Positions 8,591-15,590 of a stretch of 44,946 bases of DNA are shown here, one piece after another. The translations under genes and the position numbers were made by a program. Every line of letters starts with the position of its first letter. The stretch's first letter is position 1. The stretch is from a virus. The notes under the pieces were generated by a model. The model was not told the DNA's origin and ran no database searches. It was given only the letters and a program-made list of their open reading frames with translations. Where the stretch lies: the IMG/VR virus record IMGVR_UViG_3300036851_000051, positions 1 through 44,946 of that record. The stretch is one strand, 5' to 3'.

Positions 8591-10491
8591 TGGCTGTCGG
8601 AGACTATTTAGTAAACGGCATACTCGTCAGGGCGGATGGGGCAGTTTACACCACGACCACAGCCAACATGGCTTTGCTCGCCGCCCCATCCGGCTCGTCT
8701 CTGGTGGGGCATATCGCCTCTGGTGCGGGGGCGGTTGCGAGGACGGCGCAGGCGGAAATTCGTGACCTCTATTTGAACGTCAAGGGTTTCGGAGCTTTGG
8801 GCGATAACAGTACTGACGATACCGCTGCCTTCCAAGCCGCCATTAATGCCTGCCCCGTATACGGAATCATTTTTATTCCGGACGGCGACTATGTCATTTC
8901 CGGCACCATGAATATCGTCAGGCCGTTGCAGATGATCGGGGTTGGGTTCGGCTCTCAACTCATCGTCAGCACAAGCATGTCGCTGACGGACGACGTAATC
9001 AACGTAACTCCTGCGGCCTCCACCGGCAGTTATTTCGCATTCAGAGACTTTGCGATTACTCCGAGAAGCACGATTAAGGGGCGTCACGCCTTCTATTTAG
9101 ACGCGACTTCAGCGGCCATCAAAGACAGCCTATTCCAGAACGTCCAGTGCTATGCGCTGAATGATACTTCATTCTTTGCAACCGGGACAGGGGCCGGTGA
9201 AGGCTCGATTGTCGTTTCCACGATTGCTGACTGTACGTTCACAGGAGGAGTTGAGATTGAGACTTGTGGAGATAGAGTCGTTGTTGAGCGCAATCATATT
9301 TCTGGTACTAACAAGTCGCTTGAAGTTTCTTTCCAGGCCGGGGCCAGCACTTTCGTATTCTCCAAGAACGTGGTTACTGGCGATGGCGGGGTAAAGATCG
9401 GAGACAACGGGACCGCTGTTCAAATAGTCCACAACGAATTCGAGACGAACGGCACCTTTACTGGTTCCAATGGTGCGTTGATCGACATCGCCGGGTCTTC
9501 AGGAAATGCATGCAACGATACCGTAGTCGCGTTTAACAGCTTCCAAGTGGTGAATAGCATTACCACAGACACTATCCGCTGCGACTTTGCGAATCGGACG
9601 CAAATCTTCGGCAATCGGATGGATCGCGGCATCACTACGTCAAACGATGTAGCGATCACCGCGAATGCGGCGGACACAATGATCGGATTGAATAGTTGGC
9701 CCGATACTACCCCGGTTATCTCAGACTCAGGAACACGCACCACATGGTTTACGCCTGTAAGTGGGAATTGGTATTCGCGTCAGTTAATCAATATTGCTTC
9801 CAGTGCCGGAGCTGTTGACGGTGAGCGTATCCGCTTAGGTAGATCGGACGATGGCAATAGGTATAGTTCACTCTATTACATCGGGGCTTCCGGTGGGACT
9901 GCGCATGCTTCCTTCCGAATCCACGATGGAGTATCGGCAACTTCTCAAGCAGATGCGGTTTACTTTAAAGCCAATTCAGCCGGGGGGTTTGTTGAGGTCC
10001 CAATGGGACTCTCTACACTCAATGGTAAGGTCGCCTGTGTGGCCAACAGAAACACTACGGCGGTTGGGAACGTGGGCGGCGGCGAAGATGACTTGATGAC
10101 CTACAGCCTGCCTCTCAACTCCATGAACGCGGCTACTAAGGGCGTTCGGATTACTGCTTGGGGGACGACCGCGAACAACAGCAATCCCAAAACCGTGATT
10201 CTCTACTTTGGCACAGCGGCCATTCTCACAACCGCTCTAACCGTAAGCCAAGCCGGGGTGTGGCGTATAAATGCAGAAGTGCTATCTACAGGAACAGACA
10301 TTCAACAATACGTCACTCAACTTGTGCAAGGTGGAACTACTACGCTGGTTGATGCAGAGCAGGGCACGGCAGCTCAAGACGATGGCGCGGCTATCACCAT
10401 CAAATGCACCGGGACAGTGACGGATGGCGGGGGCGGCATCAATAACGACGACATCGTGCAGGAAGGAATTATCGTGGAGTTCATGTCGTGA
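8590..10491 (+). CDS. Tailspike with pectate-lyase-type beta-helix
   Basis: The 633-residue protein has an N-terminal anchoring part (1-60). From about 63 comes a classic tailspike entry motif, VKGFGALGDNSTDDTAAFQAA followed by a PDGDYVISGTMNI-like strand, as in the Pectate_lyase_3 family. A long right-handed beta-helix follows (N-rich turns such as DRVVVERNHISGTN, QIVHNEFETNG), and the last 200 residues look like a C-terminal beta domain. Such tailspikes bind and often cleave capsule or O-antigen polysaccharide. Catalytic acids cannot be assigned from sequence alone. It ends the tail module. Confidence 0.8.
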   Translation: MAVGDYLVNGILVRADGAVYTTTTANMALLAAPSGSSLVGHIASGAGAVARTAQAEIRDLYLNVKGFGALGDNSTDDTAAFQAAINACPVYGIIFIPDGDYVISGTMNIVRPLQMIGVGFGSQLIVSTSMSLTDDVINVTPAASTGSYFAFRDFAITPRSTIKGRHAFYLDATSAAIKDSLFQNVQCYALNDTSFFATGTGAGEGSIVVSTIADCTFTGGVEIETCGDRVVVERNHISGTNKSLEVSFQAGASTFVFSKNVVTGDGGVKIGDNGTAVQIVHNEFETNGTFTGSNGALIDIAGSSGNACNDTVVAFNSFQVVNSITTDTIRCDFANRTQIFGNRMDRGITTSNDVAITANAADTMIGLNSWPDTTPVISDSGTRTTWFTPVSGNWYSRQLINIASSAGAVDGERIRLGRSDDGNRYSSLYYIGASGGTAHASFRIHDGVSATSQADAVYFKANSAGGFVEVPMGLSTLNGKVACVANRNTTAVGNVGGGEDDLMTYSLPLNSMNAATKGVRITAWGTTANNSNPKTVILYFGTAAILTTALTVSQAGVWRINAEVLSTGTDIQQYVTQLVQGGTTTLVDAEQGTAAQDDGAAITIKCTGTVTDGGGGINNDDIVQEGIIVEFMS

Positions 10492-10540
10492 CCATGCGCC
10501 TCTTAGAAGCAGTGCAGCATCTCCCAACACAGGTGATGAG

Positions 10541-10627
10541 ATGAGTTATGAAGGCGAGGAACGGAGGCGCGAGATGAAGCAGGCGACGAAAGATCGACCA
10601 TCCAAGTTGATAAACGATTTACGCTAA
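10541..10627 (+). CDS. Very small charged protein
   Basis: A 28-residue frame, MSYEGEERRREMKQATKDR onward, lies between the tailspike and a membrane protein. The sequence is strongly charged. A GGTGATGAG stretch upstream gives only a weak ribosome binding site. It could be a real small gene in the lysis block or chance; placement is the main support. Confidence 0.35.
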   Translation: MSYEGEERRREMKQATKDRPSKLINDLR

Positions 10628-10636
10628 ACACATGAC

Positions 10637-10888
10637 ATGAACGGCCCACTAACACAGATTCTTGTCCTGGTGATCGGCGGGTTGCTCGGTCTGGTTCAAG
10701 TCCTATTCGGACTTTTGCTCAAGGCTCACGCAGATGCAAATAAAACAGCAAATGCTGGTCATACGGAGACATTTAAGAGGATAGAAGCAAGAGTCGAGCA
10801 AATAGCGGAAAGAGTTCATGCCTTGACTGCAATCGTGGGGAAGGTAGATCAATGGCAACGCTTTCATGATGAGGATAAACAACCATGA
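10637..10888 (+). CDS. Membrane-anchored coiled-coil protein (holin or spanin-like)
   Basis: The 83-residue product has one N-terminal transmembrane helix (about residues 5-28, LTQILVLVIGGLLGLVQVLFG) followed by a polar helix with heptads (ETFKRIEARVEQIAERVHAL). This layout is seen in phage proteins of the lysis region, such as XhlA-like or inner-membrane spanin-like proteins. It starts the run of small membrane and secreted proteins after the tailspike. Which lysis role it has cannot be decided from sequence. Confidence 0.5.
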   Translation: MNGPLTQILVLVIGGLLGLVQVLFGLLLKAHADANKTANAGHTETFKRIEARVEQIAERVHALTAIVGKVDQWQRFHDEDKQP

Positions 10889-10938
10889 ATAACCTATTCA
10901 CCAGCGGGGGGAGGTAATTGCATGTAAGGAGACTCCCC

Positions 10939-11646
10939 ATGTTGAGCATCAAGGAATGGTTGGTCGTAATTGTACTTGGTTTTGTCGTTGTTTCGACAGC
11001 GAAGGCCGACGAAATGATGGAGTGCATCGCCAAAGGCCGCGCGGCCATGGTGATGGTGATGGGCGTAGCCTCTGGCGTGCCGCTGGATCAGGTCAACGTC
11101 TATTTCCGCGTCGGAAATCAGATGATAACGGATGAGAAGTACGTCAACGGCATCCGCGAGGAAGTCCGGCCGTTGCTCGGCGTAGTACCCGCTGTCGATA
11201 CCCCTGAAGCCGAGCCCTACGCCAACGCGATCGGCAACAAGATCGCCGAAGCCTGTGCCTACGAGTACGGTATCAAGCGCGGGACCTTCAAACGCATGAC
11301 TTGGAAGCCCGTCAATATTGATCGCTGTGGCGGGGCAGCCGAACACATGGGCTCAGCGCATCCAAACGACCCCGCCGCGTCGAGCGAATCCCTCAAAGGC
11401 CCCCCGATCGGCATGGAAGAAGCCTGCAACAACCTCCGATTCGACATCATGCGCATCGGCAAGGCCATTTCAGACGGCGTGCCGATGGAGCAACTGAAGT
11501 CGTTCGCACAGCGCTCGCTCCCGCAACTCGGGGAAGAGCGTCTAGCCCGCATCCTATCCATGATTGACTCTGCTTATGCCCATAAGGGTCCGTTTATCGA
11601 GTGGATGCAAGCCCAGTACGCATCCTGCAAGGGCGACAGGATATGA
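10939..11646 (+). CDS. Secreted protein with duplicated cysteine-containing helical domain
   Basis: ATG 10939 is preceded by AAGGAGA. The 235-residue product begins with a Sec-type signal peptide (MLSIKEWLVVIVLGFVVVS, cleavage likely after TAKA). The mature part appears to hold two related helical units. Each starts near a Cys (MECIAKGRAA; EEACNNLRFD), contains a G-V-P-x-x-Q turn (SGVPLDQ; DGVPMEQ) and ends near a second Cys (AEACAYEYG; YASCKG), a layout that suggests disulfide-closed helical hairpins in the periplasm. The downstream product at 11759-12049 looks like a third copy. Function unknown; the position next to the endolysin suggests envelope action. Confidence 0.6.
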   Translation: MLSIKEWLVVIVLGFVVVSTAKADEMMECIAKGRAAMVMVMGVASGVPLDQVNVYFRVGNQMITDEKYVNGIREEVRPLLGVVPAVDTPEAEPYANAIGNKIAEACAYEYGIKRGTFKRMTWKPVNIDRCGGAAEHMGSAHPNDPAASSESLKGPPIGMEEACNNLRFDIMRIGKAISDGVPMEQLKSFAQRSLPQLGEERLARILSMIDSAYAHKGPFIEWMQAQYASCKGDRI

Positions 11647-11762
11647 CTACCGGCGAGAAGGCTTGGCTTGCCATCTTTTGGATTCTGGCGCTGATCGTTG
11701 TGGTCTTGCTGGTAGCCGGCATCACCTGTGAGACGCTCCACCCATTGCCGACCATCCCTTGA
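11643..11762 (+). CDS. Small single-pass membrane protein
   Basis: A 39-residue product with one central transmembrane helix (WLAIFWILALIVVVLLVAGI). Its ATG overlaps the preceding stop (ATGA), and its own stop overlaps the possible TTG start of the next gene, so it looks translationally coupled. This is one of several single-pass microproteins in the lysis region. It might be a holin partner or antiholin; this is inference from size and place only. Confidence 0.5.
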   Translation: MTTGEKAWLAIFWILALIVVVLLVAGITCETLHPLPTIP

Positions 11763-12049
11763 AGACCAGCATGAAGCCATGCGTGCTTGTGATTTTCACC
11801 ATCATGCTTTGCATTGGGAGCGGCTGGGCACTGGCGGCCCCGATGCGGGAGTCAGTCTGCGAGGCGCGCGTCATAGTGGACCATTCCACGCGACTCACGG
11901 AATGCGGATTTCATGAAGTCATCAACGTGATGGAGGAATCTGGCGCGATAGATAGAAGCCACGCTTCTGAATTACGAGCCTTAGTCGCCGGGGCGTATGC
12001 CATCCCAGTTCCTGAGCGTGCCGCTTGGGCGGAACGGATGTGCAAATGA
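11759..12049 (+). CDS. Secreted small protein related to the 10939 product
   Basis: Starts at TTG 11759 (overlapping the previous stop) or at ATG 11771. The product begins with a signal peptide (CVLVIFTIMLCIGSGWALA). The mature part has Cys near the start (ESVCEARVIVDHS) and ends with GAYAIPVPERAAWAERMCK. That ending resembles SAYAHKGPFIEWMQAQYASC at the end of the 10939 product, so this is probably a single-copy version of the same periplasmic helical domain. The next gene's ATG overlaps its stop. Confidence 0.55.
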   Translation: MKTSMKPCVLVIFTIMLCIGSGWALAAPMRESVCEARVIVDHSTRLTECGFHEVINVMEESGAIDRSHASELRALVAGAYAIPVPERAAWAERMCK

Positions 12050-12429
12050 ACGTCGAGCGCCTGCTACAGATCCCCCCAAACCTGCTGAAGCTCGGGGAGA
12101 AACAACGCATATTCACTTGGAACCTGCACCACTTGATCGAATGGACGTACAAGGCGGGATACGAGCTCACGCTGGCCGAAGCCTACCGGACGCCGGAGCA
12201 AGCGGCGCTGAATGCCAAATCTGGGGCCGGGATATCCAACAGCCTGCACACAAGGCGCTTGGCGATTGACCTGATGCTGTTCAAGGACGGGGAGTGGCTG
12301 AAAGACCCCGACGACTACAAGCCGCTTGGAACGTTCTGGAAGACCTTGCATCCATTGAACCGTCACGGCGGGGACTTCAAAAGCAAGGACGCCGTGCACT
12401 TCAGCATGGAGGATGGGGGAATCAAATGA
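12046..12429 (+). CDS. M15-family peptidoglycan endopeptidase (endolysin)
   Basis: The 127-residue product carries the D-Ala-D-Ala carboxypeptidase/endolysin zinc motif: S66-L-H68-x6-D75 (SLHTRRLAID) and the third ligand H118 in AVHFS. A conserved AYRTPEQ segment with R48 helps bind the peptide substrate. M15 endolysins cut peptide cross-links of the cell wall. There is no signal peptide, so a holin is needed for access; the holin-like gene at 12648 fits. ATG 12046 overlaps the previous stop. Length is typical for the stand-alone VanY/M15_4-type catalytic domain with no cell-wall-binding domain. Confidence 0.85.
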   Translation: MNVERLLQIPPNLLKLGEKQRIFTWNLHHLIEWTYKAGYELTLAEAYRTPEQAALNAKSGAGISNSLHTRRLAIDLMLFKDGEWLKDPDDYKPLGTFWKTLHPLNRHGGDFKSKDAVHFSMEDGGIK

Positions 12430-12527
12430 AAGCGCTGCACATCATTCGCCGATTCGTAGGGCGTCTTTTCCTGGTTTTAGGAATGATGCTGCTTTGTATC
12501 GCGGCGCTCTTTGGTGTGGAGGATTGA
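12426..12527 (+). CDS. Small membrane protein next to endolysin
   Basis: A 33-residue product (MKALHIIRRFVGRLFLVLG then MMLLCIAALFGVED) with a basic N-terminus and one transmembrane helix. Its ATG overlaps the endolysin stop (ATGA). The small size, basic end and position suggest a lysis accessory, for example a pinholin-like or antiholin protein, but no family is recognised. Confidence 0.5.
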   Translation: MKALHIIRRFVGRLFLVLGMMLLCIAALFGVED

Positions 12528-12534
12528 TGGCCGC

Positions 12535-12611
12535 TGGAGCGAGGCCAGGGATTCGAACCCTGCATGTAACGCTTGGAAGGCGCACATCCATGCCAACGGA
12601 GCCCGGCCCGA
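12535..12611 (-). tRNA. Degenerate tRNA-Gly(TCC)-like element, possible attP core
   Basis: On the minus strand the sequence has a perfect T-arm (CAGGG-TTCGAAT-CCCTG), a seven-base anticodon loop CTTCCAA (anticodon TCC, complement of 12575-12577), a five-base variable region, and a 3' end reading GCCTCGC-T-CCA. A D-arm can be drawn (UCCG/UGGA with GG in the loop). However, the 5' side of the acceptor stem does not pair with GCCTCGC, and the anticodon stem has a mismatch. So the 3' half looks like a real tRNA-Gly while the 5' half does not. That pattern fits either a decayed tRNA gene or a phage attachment site matching the 3' half of a host tRNA gene. Confidence 0.4.
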
Positions 12612-12647
12612 TTCATAACTGGAAGTTTATCACGAAAGGAGATGTAG

Positions 12648-12839
12648 ATGGACGAGAAGTCGATATTTGCAAGTAAGACATTCTGGGGCGTGATGCTGGC
12701 TGTTCTCGCCCCCATCGCAGCCAAGTACGGCTGGACACTGGATGTGGAAGGCTGGTCTAACGACCTGATGACCGCCGCTGGCGTAGTCCTTGCCCTGTGG
12801 GGCCGCTGGACCGCTGAAAAACCTGTGAAACTGATTTGA
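12648..12839 (+). CDS. Holin
   Basis: The 63-residue protein follows a good ribosome binding site (AAAGGAGAT). It has two hydrophobic segments (residues 11-24, TFWGVMLAVLAPIAA; 40-55, LMTAAGVVLALWGRW) joined by a short polar loop, and a basic C-terminus. The FxSKTFWG start and ALxGRWxAxKP end match a common class of small two-helix phage holins, which form the inner-membrane hole that releases the endolysin. It lies downstream of the endolysin and upstream of two lipoproteins. Confidence 0.75.
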   Translation: MDEKSIFASKTFWGVMLAVLAPIAAKYGWTLDVEGWSNDLMTAAGVVLALWGRWTAEKPVKLI

Positions 12840-12850
12840 AAGGAGTAATG

Positions 12851-13057
12851 ATGAAAACGCTATTTGTATTGATCGCAGTCGTGATGCTTTCTGGTTGTGC
12901 GCAGATATTGAAACTACAGGGACAAGCAGCCGAGAAGGCTGCCCAAGCCATCGAACATTATTGCGCGAACACTGACGAGTCATTCAGGGCCGACTTTCGC
13001 GCAAATGTCAACGAAAAGGCCGCGCCGCACTCGGCACAGATTACCTGCGTGAATTAG
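12851..13057 (+). CDS. Small lipoprotein (possible spanin component)
   Basis: ATG 12851 (an alternative is 12848) follows AGGAG. The product of about 69 residues begins MKTLFVLIAVVMLSGC, a lipoprotein signal with lipobox L-S-G-C. A helical polar stretch (LKLQGQAAEKAAQAIEHYC) and two more Cys follow. Short outer-membrane lipoproteins next to endolysin and holin often act as o-spanins for outer-membrane disruption; that role is inferred from context. Confidence 0.6.
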   Translation: MKTLFVLIAVVMLSGCAQILKLQGQAAEKAAQAIEHYCANTDESFRADFRANVNEKAAPHSAQITCVN

Positions 13058-13082
13058 TTGGGTTAGTGGCCGGGAAAGACCG

Positions 13083-13223
13083 TTGAAAGACCGGCTCAAG
13101 CTGGCCGCTTTCTACGCCGCCATCGCTATTTCCATTGCGGTCGGCGGCTGTATGGCTGCGTGGGACTGCGGGATAAACGGTCTCGGATACACCTGTACAC
13201 GGGTGGTGTACGAGCCTGAATGA
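13083..13223 (+). CDS. Second small lipoprotein or membrane protein
   Basis: A TTG-started frame of 46 residues reads KDRLKLAAFYAAIAISIAV then GGCMAAWDC. It has a basic start, a hydrophobic helix and V-G-G-C, which fits a lipobox. The stop overlaps the ATG of the next gene (ATGA). No clear ribosome binding site is visible before the TTG, so the start is uncertain. Together with the preceding lipoprotein it could complete a two-component spanin system, but neither has a clear inner-membrane partner assignment. Confidence 0.45.
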   Translation: MKDRLKLAAFYAAIAISIAVGGCMAAWDCGINGLGYTCTRVVYEPE

Positions 13224-13561
13224 TTCCAGTAACTGCGGAGACCATTCGCGCGACTTACGAATGGCTCTCTCATTTCCCGCCGTTCTGCCGCTGGCATTTA
13301 CCCCCGGCGAAGAAGATCACGTTCTACGTGACCGACTTCGTAAGCGAGGTTGCCGAGTACGATCACATCAAAAAGACGCTCAGAGTCTCAACCGCAAACG
13401 TAGGGACCTACGACATGCTCATTAGAGTGATGGCGCATGAACTAATTCATGTCAGGGAACACGTGAGCGGCAAGTGGACAGTCAAACACGACTCCGCATT
13501 CTTCAGGCAAAGCCGGGCGATGATCTGCAAGCACTTTGCGTTTGACCCGCTGACCTTCTAA
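13220..13561 (+). CDS. SprT-like zinc metallopeptidase domain protein
   Basis: The 113-residue product contains HELIH at residues 73-77 (H73, E74, H77) and a possible third zinc ligand H90 in the segment KHDSAFFRQ. The order HExxH, basic stretch, H-x3-F resembles small SprT-like phage proteins. Neighbours suggest late expression after the lysis genes. Substrate is unknown: it could be a processing protease or act on a host protein. The stop overlaps the next ATG by one base. Confidence 0.65.
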   Translation: MIPVTAETIRATYEWLSHFPPFCRWHLPPAKKITFYVTDFVSEVAEYDHIKKTLRVSTANVGTYDMLIRVMAHELIHVREHVSGKWTVKHDSAFFRQSRAMICKHFAFDPLTF

Positions 13562-14511
13562 TGGCCCCTAAATGCACTGATGACGAATTCATCGCAGCCT
13601 ACATGGAGTTGCAATCAACAACTGCGGTAGCAAAGCGTCTTGGCGTAAGTGAATCCTCCGTGAGGAATAGGCGGGAAAGGATAGAGCGGAGGCACGGCAT
13701 CACCCTTCCTCAATTCGATACCAGGCCAGCCTATAACAAGACGGCGATCGATCAGAAAGCCGTTCTTACCCACCGGATCGAGGACGGGACGATCCTGATA
13801 GGCTCAGATGCCCACCTGTGGCCCGGGGAACTGACTACCGCACAGCGGGCTTTTCTGCTCTTTGCCGAGAACTTCAAGCCGGACGCGATCATTTTGAACG
13901 GGGATGTGTTCGATGGGGCCGGCATCTCAAGGTATCCGTCAATCGGATGGGAGAAGAAACCCTCGGTACAGGAAGAACTAGAAGCGGTCCAAGACTACCT
14001 CGACAAGCTCTTAAAGGCTTCTCCGAACTCCAAGCGGTTCTGGCCGGCGGGAAACCACGACCTCCGTTTCGAGAGCAAGCTTGCTGCCGTCGCGCCCGAG
14101 TACGCCGGGGTTAGAGGGATACATCTCAAAGACCACTGTCCTGGATGGCTCCCCTGCTGGCGTATTGATATTAACGACAACGTTGTAGTCAAACACCGCT
14201 TCAAGGCTGGGCTTCACGCGCCGCACAACAATACACTCTGGTCCGGCAAAACCATCGTCACGGGTCATTTGCATAGCCTCAAGGTAATGCCCATCTCGGA
14301 CTACAACGGGACCAGATGGGGCGTGGACTCTGGGACGCTGGCCGAGCCATACGGGGAGCAATTCATCAACTATACAGAATCAAACCCCGTCAACTGGCGC
14401 AGCGGTTTCATCGTGCTGACATTCAAAAATGAGCGCTTGCTGATACCCGAGATCGTGCAGAAGGTTGACGACGATCACGTCGAATTCAGGGGCGAAGTGG
14501 TGAAGGTTTAA
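13561..14511 (+). CDS. HTH-domain metallophosphoesterase
   Basis: The 316-residue product has an N-terminal helix-turn-helix (about 19-45: STTAVAKRLGVSESSVRNRRE) followed by a calcineurin-type phosphoesterase domain. Its metal-binding motifs are in order: D83-x-H85 (GSDAHLW), G-D115 (LNGDVFDG), G-N165-H166-D167, and a late GHLH (about 232-235). Such HTH-phosphoesterases occur in many phages and are predicted to act on nucleotides or DNA ends. This is the last plus-strand gene before the convergent region; after it lies a compact RNA structure. Confidence 0.8.
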   Translation: MAPKCTDDEFIAAYMELQSTTAVAKRLGVSESSVRNRRERIERRHGITLPQFDTRPAYNKTAIDQKAVLTHRIEDGTILIGSDAHLWPGELTTAQRAFLLFAENFKPDAIILNGDVFDGAGISRYPSIGWEKKPSVQEELEAVQDYLDKLLKASPNSKRFWPAGNHDLRFESKLAAVAPEYAGVRGIHLKDHCPGWLPCWRIDINDNVVVKHRFKAGLHAPHNNTLWSGKTIVTGHLHSLKVMPISDYNGTRWGVDSGTLAEPYGEQFINYTESNPVNWRSGFIVLTFKNERLLIPEIVQKVDDDHVEFRGEVVKV

Positions 14512-14554
14512 TTGCTCAAAGCGATAAACGCACAATATCGGTTATAGCCTCTAC

Positions 14555-14617
14555 GGCCCGGCCAGTCAGCACCGATTCAATCGGTGCACTGATAAAAGCT
14601 AACGCTTAGGCCGGGCC
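14555..14617 (+). ncRNA. Compact three-way-junction RNA element
   Basis: A 9-bp perfect outer stem (GGCCCGGCC at 14555-14563 with GGCCGGGCC at 14609-14617) encloses two hairpins. The first is an 8-bp stem GCACCGAT/ATCGGTGC with loop TCA (14569-14587), which can be extended by AGU/ACU. The second is a 4-bp stem AAGC/GCTT with loop TAAC (14596-14607). There is no T-run, so it is not a simple terminator. It sits 43 bases after the last late gene, where plus and minus operons converge. It may protect or process the 3' end of the late transcript. Confidence 0.5.
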
Positions 14618-14636
14618 ACCCAATTAATCGTCAGGG

Positions 14637-14718
14637 GTGATAAATGAACATTATCACTTATGGCAGATACCCAATTTGGGCACGATCATGCCAGCTTTGG
14701 GTATGTTGCCCAAATAGG
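14637..14718. repeat. Cluster of inverted repeats in the convergent intergenic region
   Basis: Three dyads lie together. GTGATAA (14637-14643) pairs with TTATCAC (14651-14657). ATACCCAA (14667-14674) pairs with TTGGGTAT (14697-14704). TTTGGGCA (14675-14682) pairs with TGCCCAAA (14707-14714). The last two interlock, and the half-sites can also pair with their immediate neighbours. They may be protein-binding sites or 3'-end structures. The rest of the gap to 14822 holds no gene that I can support. Confidence 0.5.
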
Positions 14719-14822
14719 CCGGTGTAATCCGTGGGGGATCAAGACCCCAAAAACACTGTTATCCATAGAATACTTGGAATACAAGCCCCTGAATCTTAAA
14801 AGAATGGGTTGTTTGCGGAGAC

Positions 14823-15398
14823 TTAATACACCCTCACTCCAGCGGCGAGCATGGCTTTCGTGGCCGCCACCAATTCGTCACATGCCTTGGAACCGGCGTT
14901 CTGATCCTCTGGCGTATCCTGGTCGTCCCAACCATCTTCCAGCAGCGGAGCGAGGGCCTTTGCGGCTTCTATCACACGCAAGGCTTCCCTCGGCACCATC
15001 ACCCCTGACTCAGGCGGGGCGAGGGCGCGAAATGATGCTGCGCACTCCTTGAGGTACATTGAGCCGAGTTCTCGCGCTCTGGCCTCATCCTCCATCCACG
15101 GCCATTTCCGCAGCGCCGTAGCGTTATCTGCTATATGTGCAACCGTTTCGTCCAGTTCCTTCGCACACCGCTCCCGCTCCTGCGCCACCGCAGCCGCAAG
15201 GGCGGCCTCGGCGGTCTCGGCGCGTTTTATTGCAAGCCTTGCTACTTGCAAAACGTCGGCGTACTCCAGATCGAACTCGGCCCGCTGAGCTTGCAGGGCG
15301 CGGAGACAAACCTCGGCAACTGTCATATCGCGCTCTTGATGCTGCTGATAGGCAAGCCACTCCCGCGCCGCTTCCTCAGCTCTCTCAAGGTCGGTCAT
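14823..15398 (-). CDS. Hypothetical early protein, coiled coil
   Basis: The 191-residue product is dominated by a long helix (residues about 30-110: LRALQAQRAEFDLEYADVL, LAIKRAETAEAALAAAVAQ) and a conserved-looking ALRKWPWMEDEARARELGS segment. It resembles the Ea22-like and other accessory proteins that collect in early operons of lambdoid phages, but no motif fixes a function. It is the last gene of the leftward operon; its start overlaps the stop of the gene before it (15395-15589). Confidence 0.55.
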   Translation of the reverse strand: MTDLERAEEAAREWLAYQQHQERDMTVAEVCLRALQAQRAEFDLEYADVLQVARLAIKRAETAEAALAAAVAQERERCAKELDETVAHIADNATALRKWPWMEDEARARELGSMYLKECAASFRALAPPESGVMVPREALRVIEAAKALAPLLEDGWDDQDTPEDQNAGSKACDELVAATKAMLAAGVRVY

Positions 15399-15589
15399 GG
15401 TTCTTCCTTATTCGGTATGTAGTGCATCAACCCGTCCGGCGAGTCGTGCCGTTTGTGCGGTTCTTTGGCAATCATCTCGTTCAGGGCAATCCTCTGCCTA
15501 GCATCCCAAATGTTGACCGCATACGCACAGTCAAAATCAACTTGCCCTTCGCGCATAAACGGCAATGCCGCAATCTCCTCTAGTGTCAT
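15395..15589 (-). CDS. Small hypothetical early protein
   Basis: A 64-residue product beginning MTLEEIAALPFMREGQVDF, with a DARQRIALNEMIAKEPHK segment. Its stop overlaps the start of the following gene by 4 bases. It is not a recognised family. Coding is supported by tight packing in the leftward operon. Confidence 0.5.
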   Translation of the reverse strand: MTLEEIAALPFMREGQVDFDCAYAVNIWDARQRIALNEMIAKEPHKRHDSPDGLMHYIPNKEEP

Positions 15590-15590
15590 C

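Noticed and set aside
6985-10491. Diversity-generating retroelement variable region in fibre or tailspike
   Set aside because: No reverse transcriptase frame and no template-like near repeat of either gene's 3' end was seen in the window.
10885-10917. 10-residue frame MNNLFTSGGR
   Set aside because: Too short; probably only the leader of the 10939 gene.
14555-14617. Active hammerhead ribozyme
   Set aside because: The topology is similar and GUC and CUGAU are present, but the required GAA after stem II is missing and the G in CUGAUGA is changed, so cleavage is not supported.
14660-15052. Plus-strand frame beginning MADTQFG
   Set aside because: It runs through the intergenic repeats and antisense to the coiled-coil gene; no ribosome binding site and Pro/Arg-rich shadow composition.
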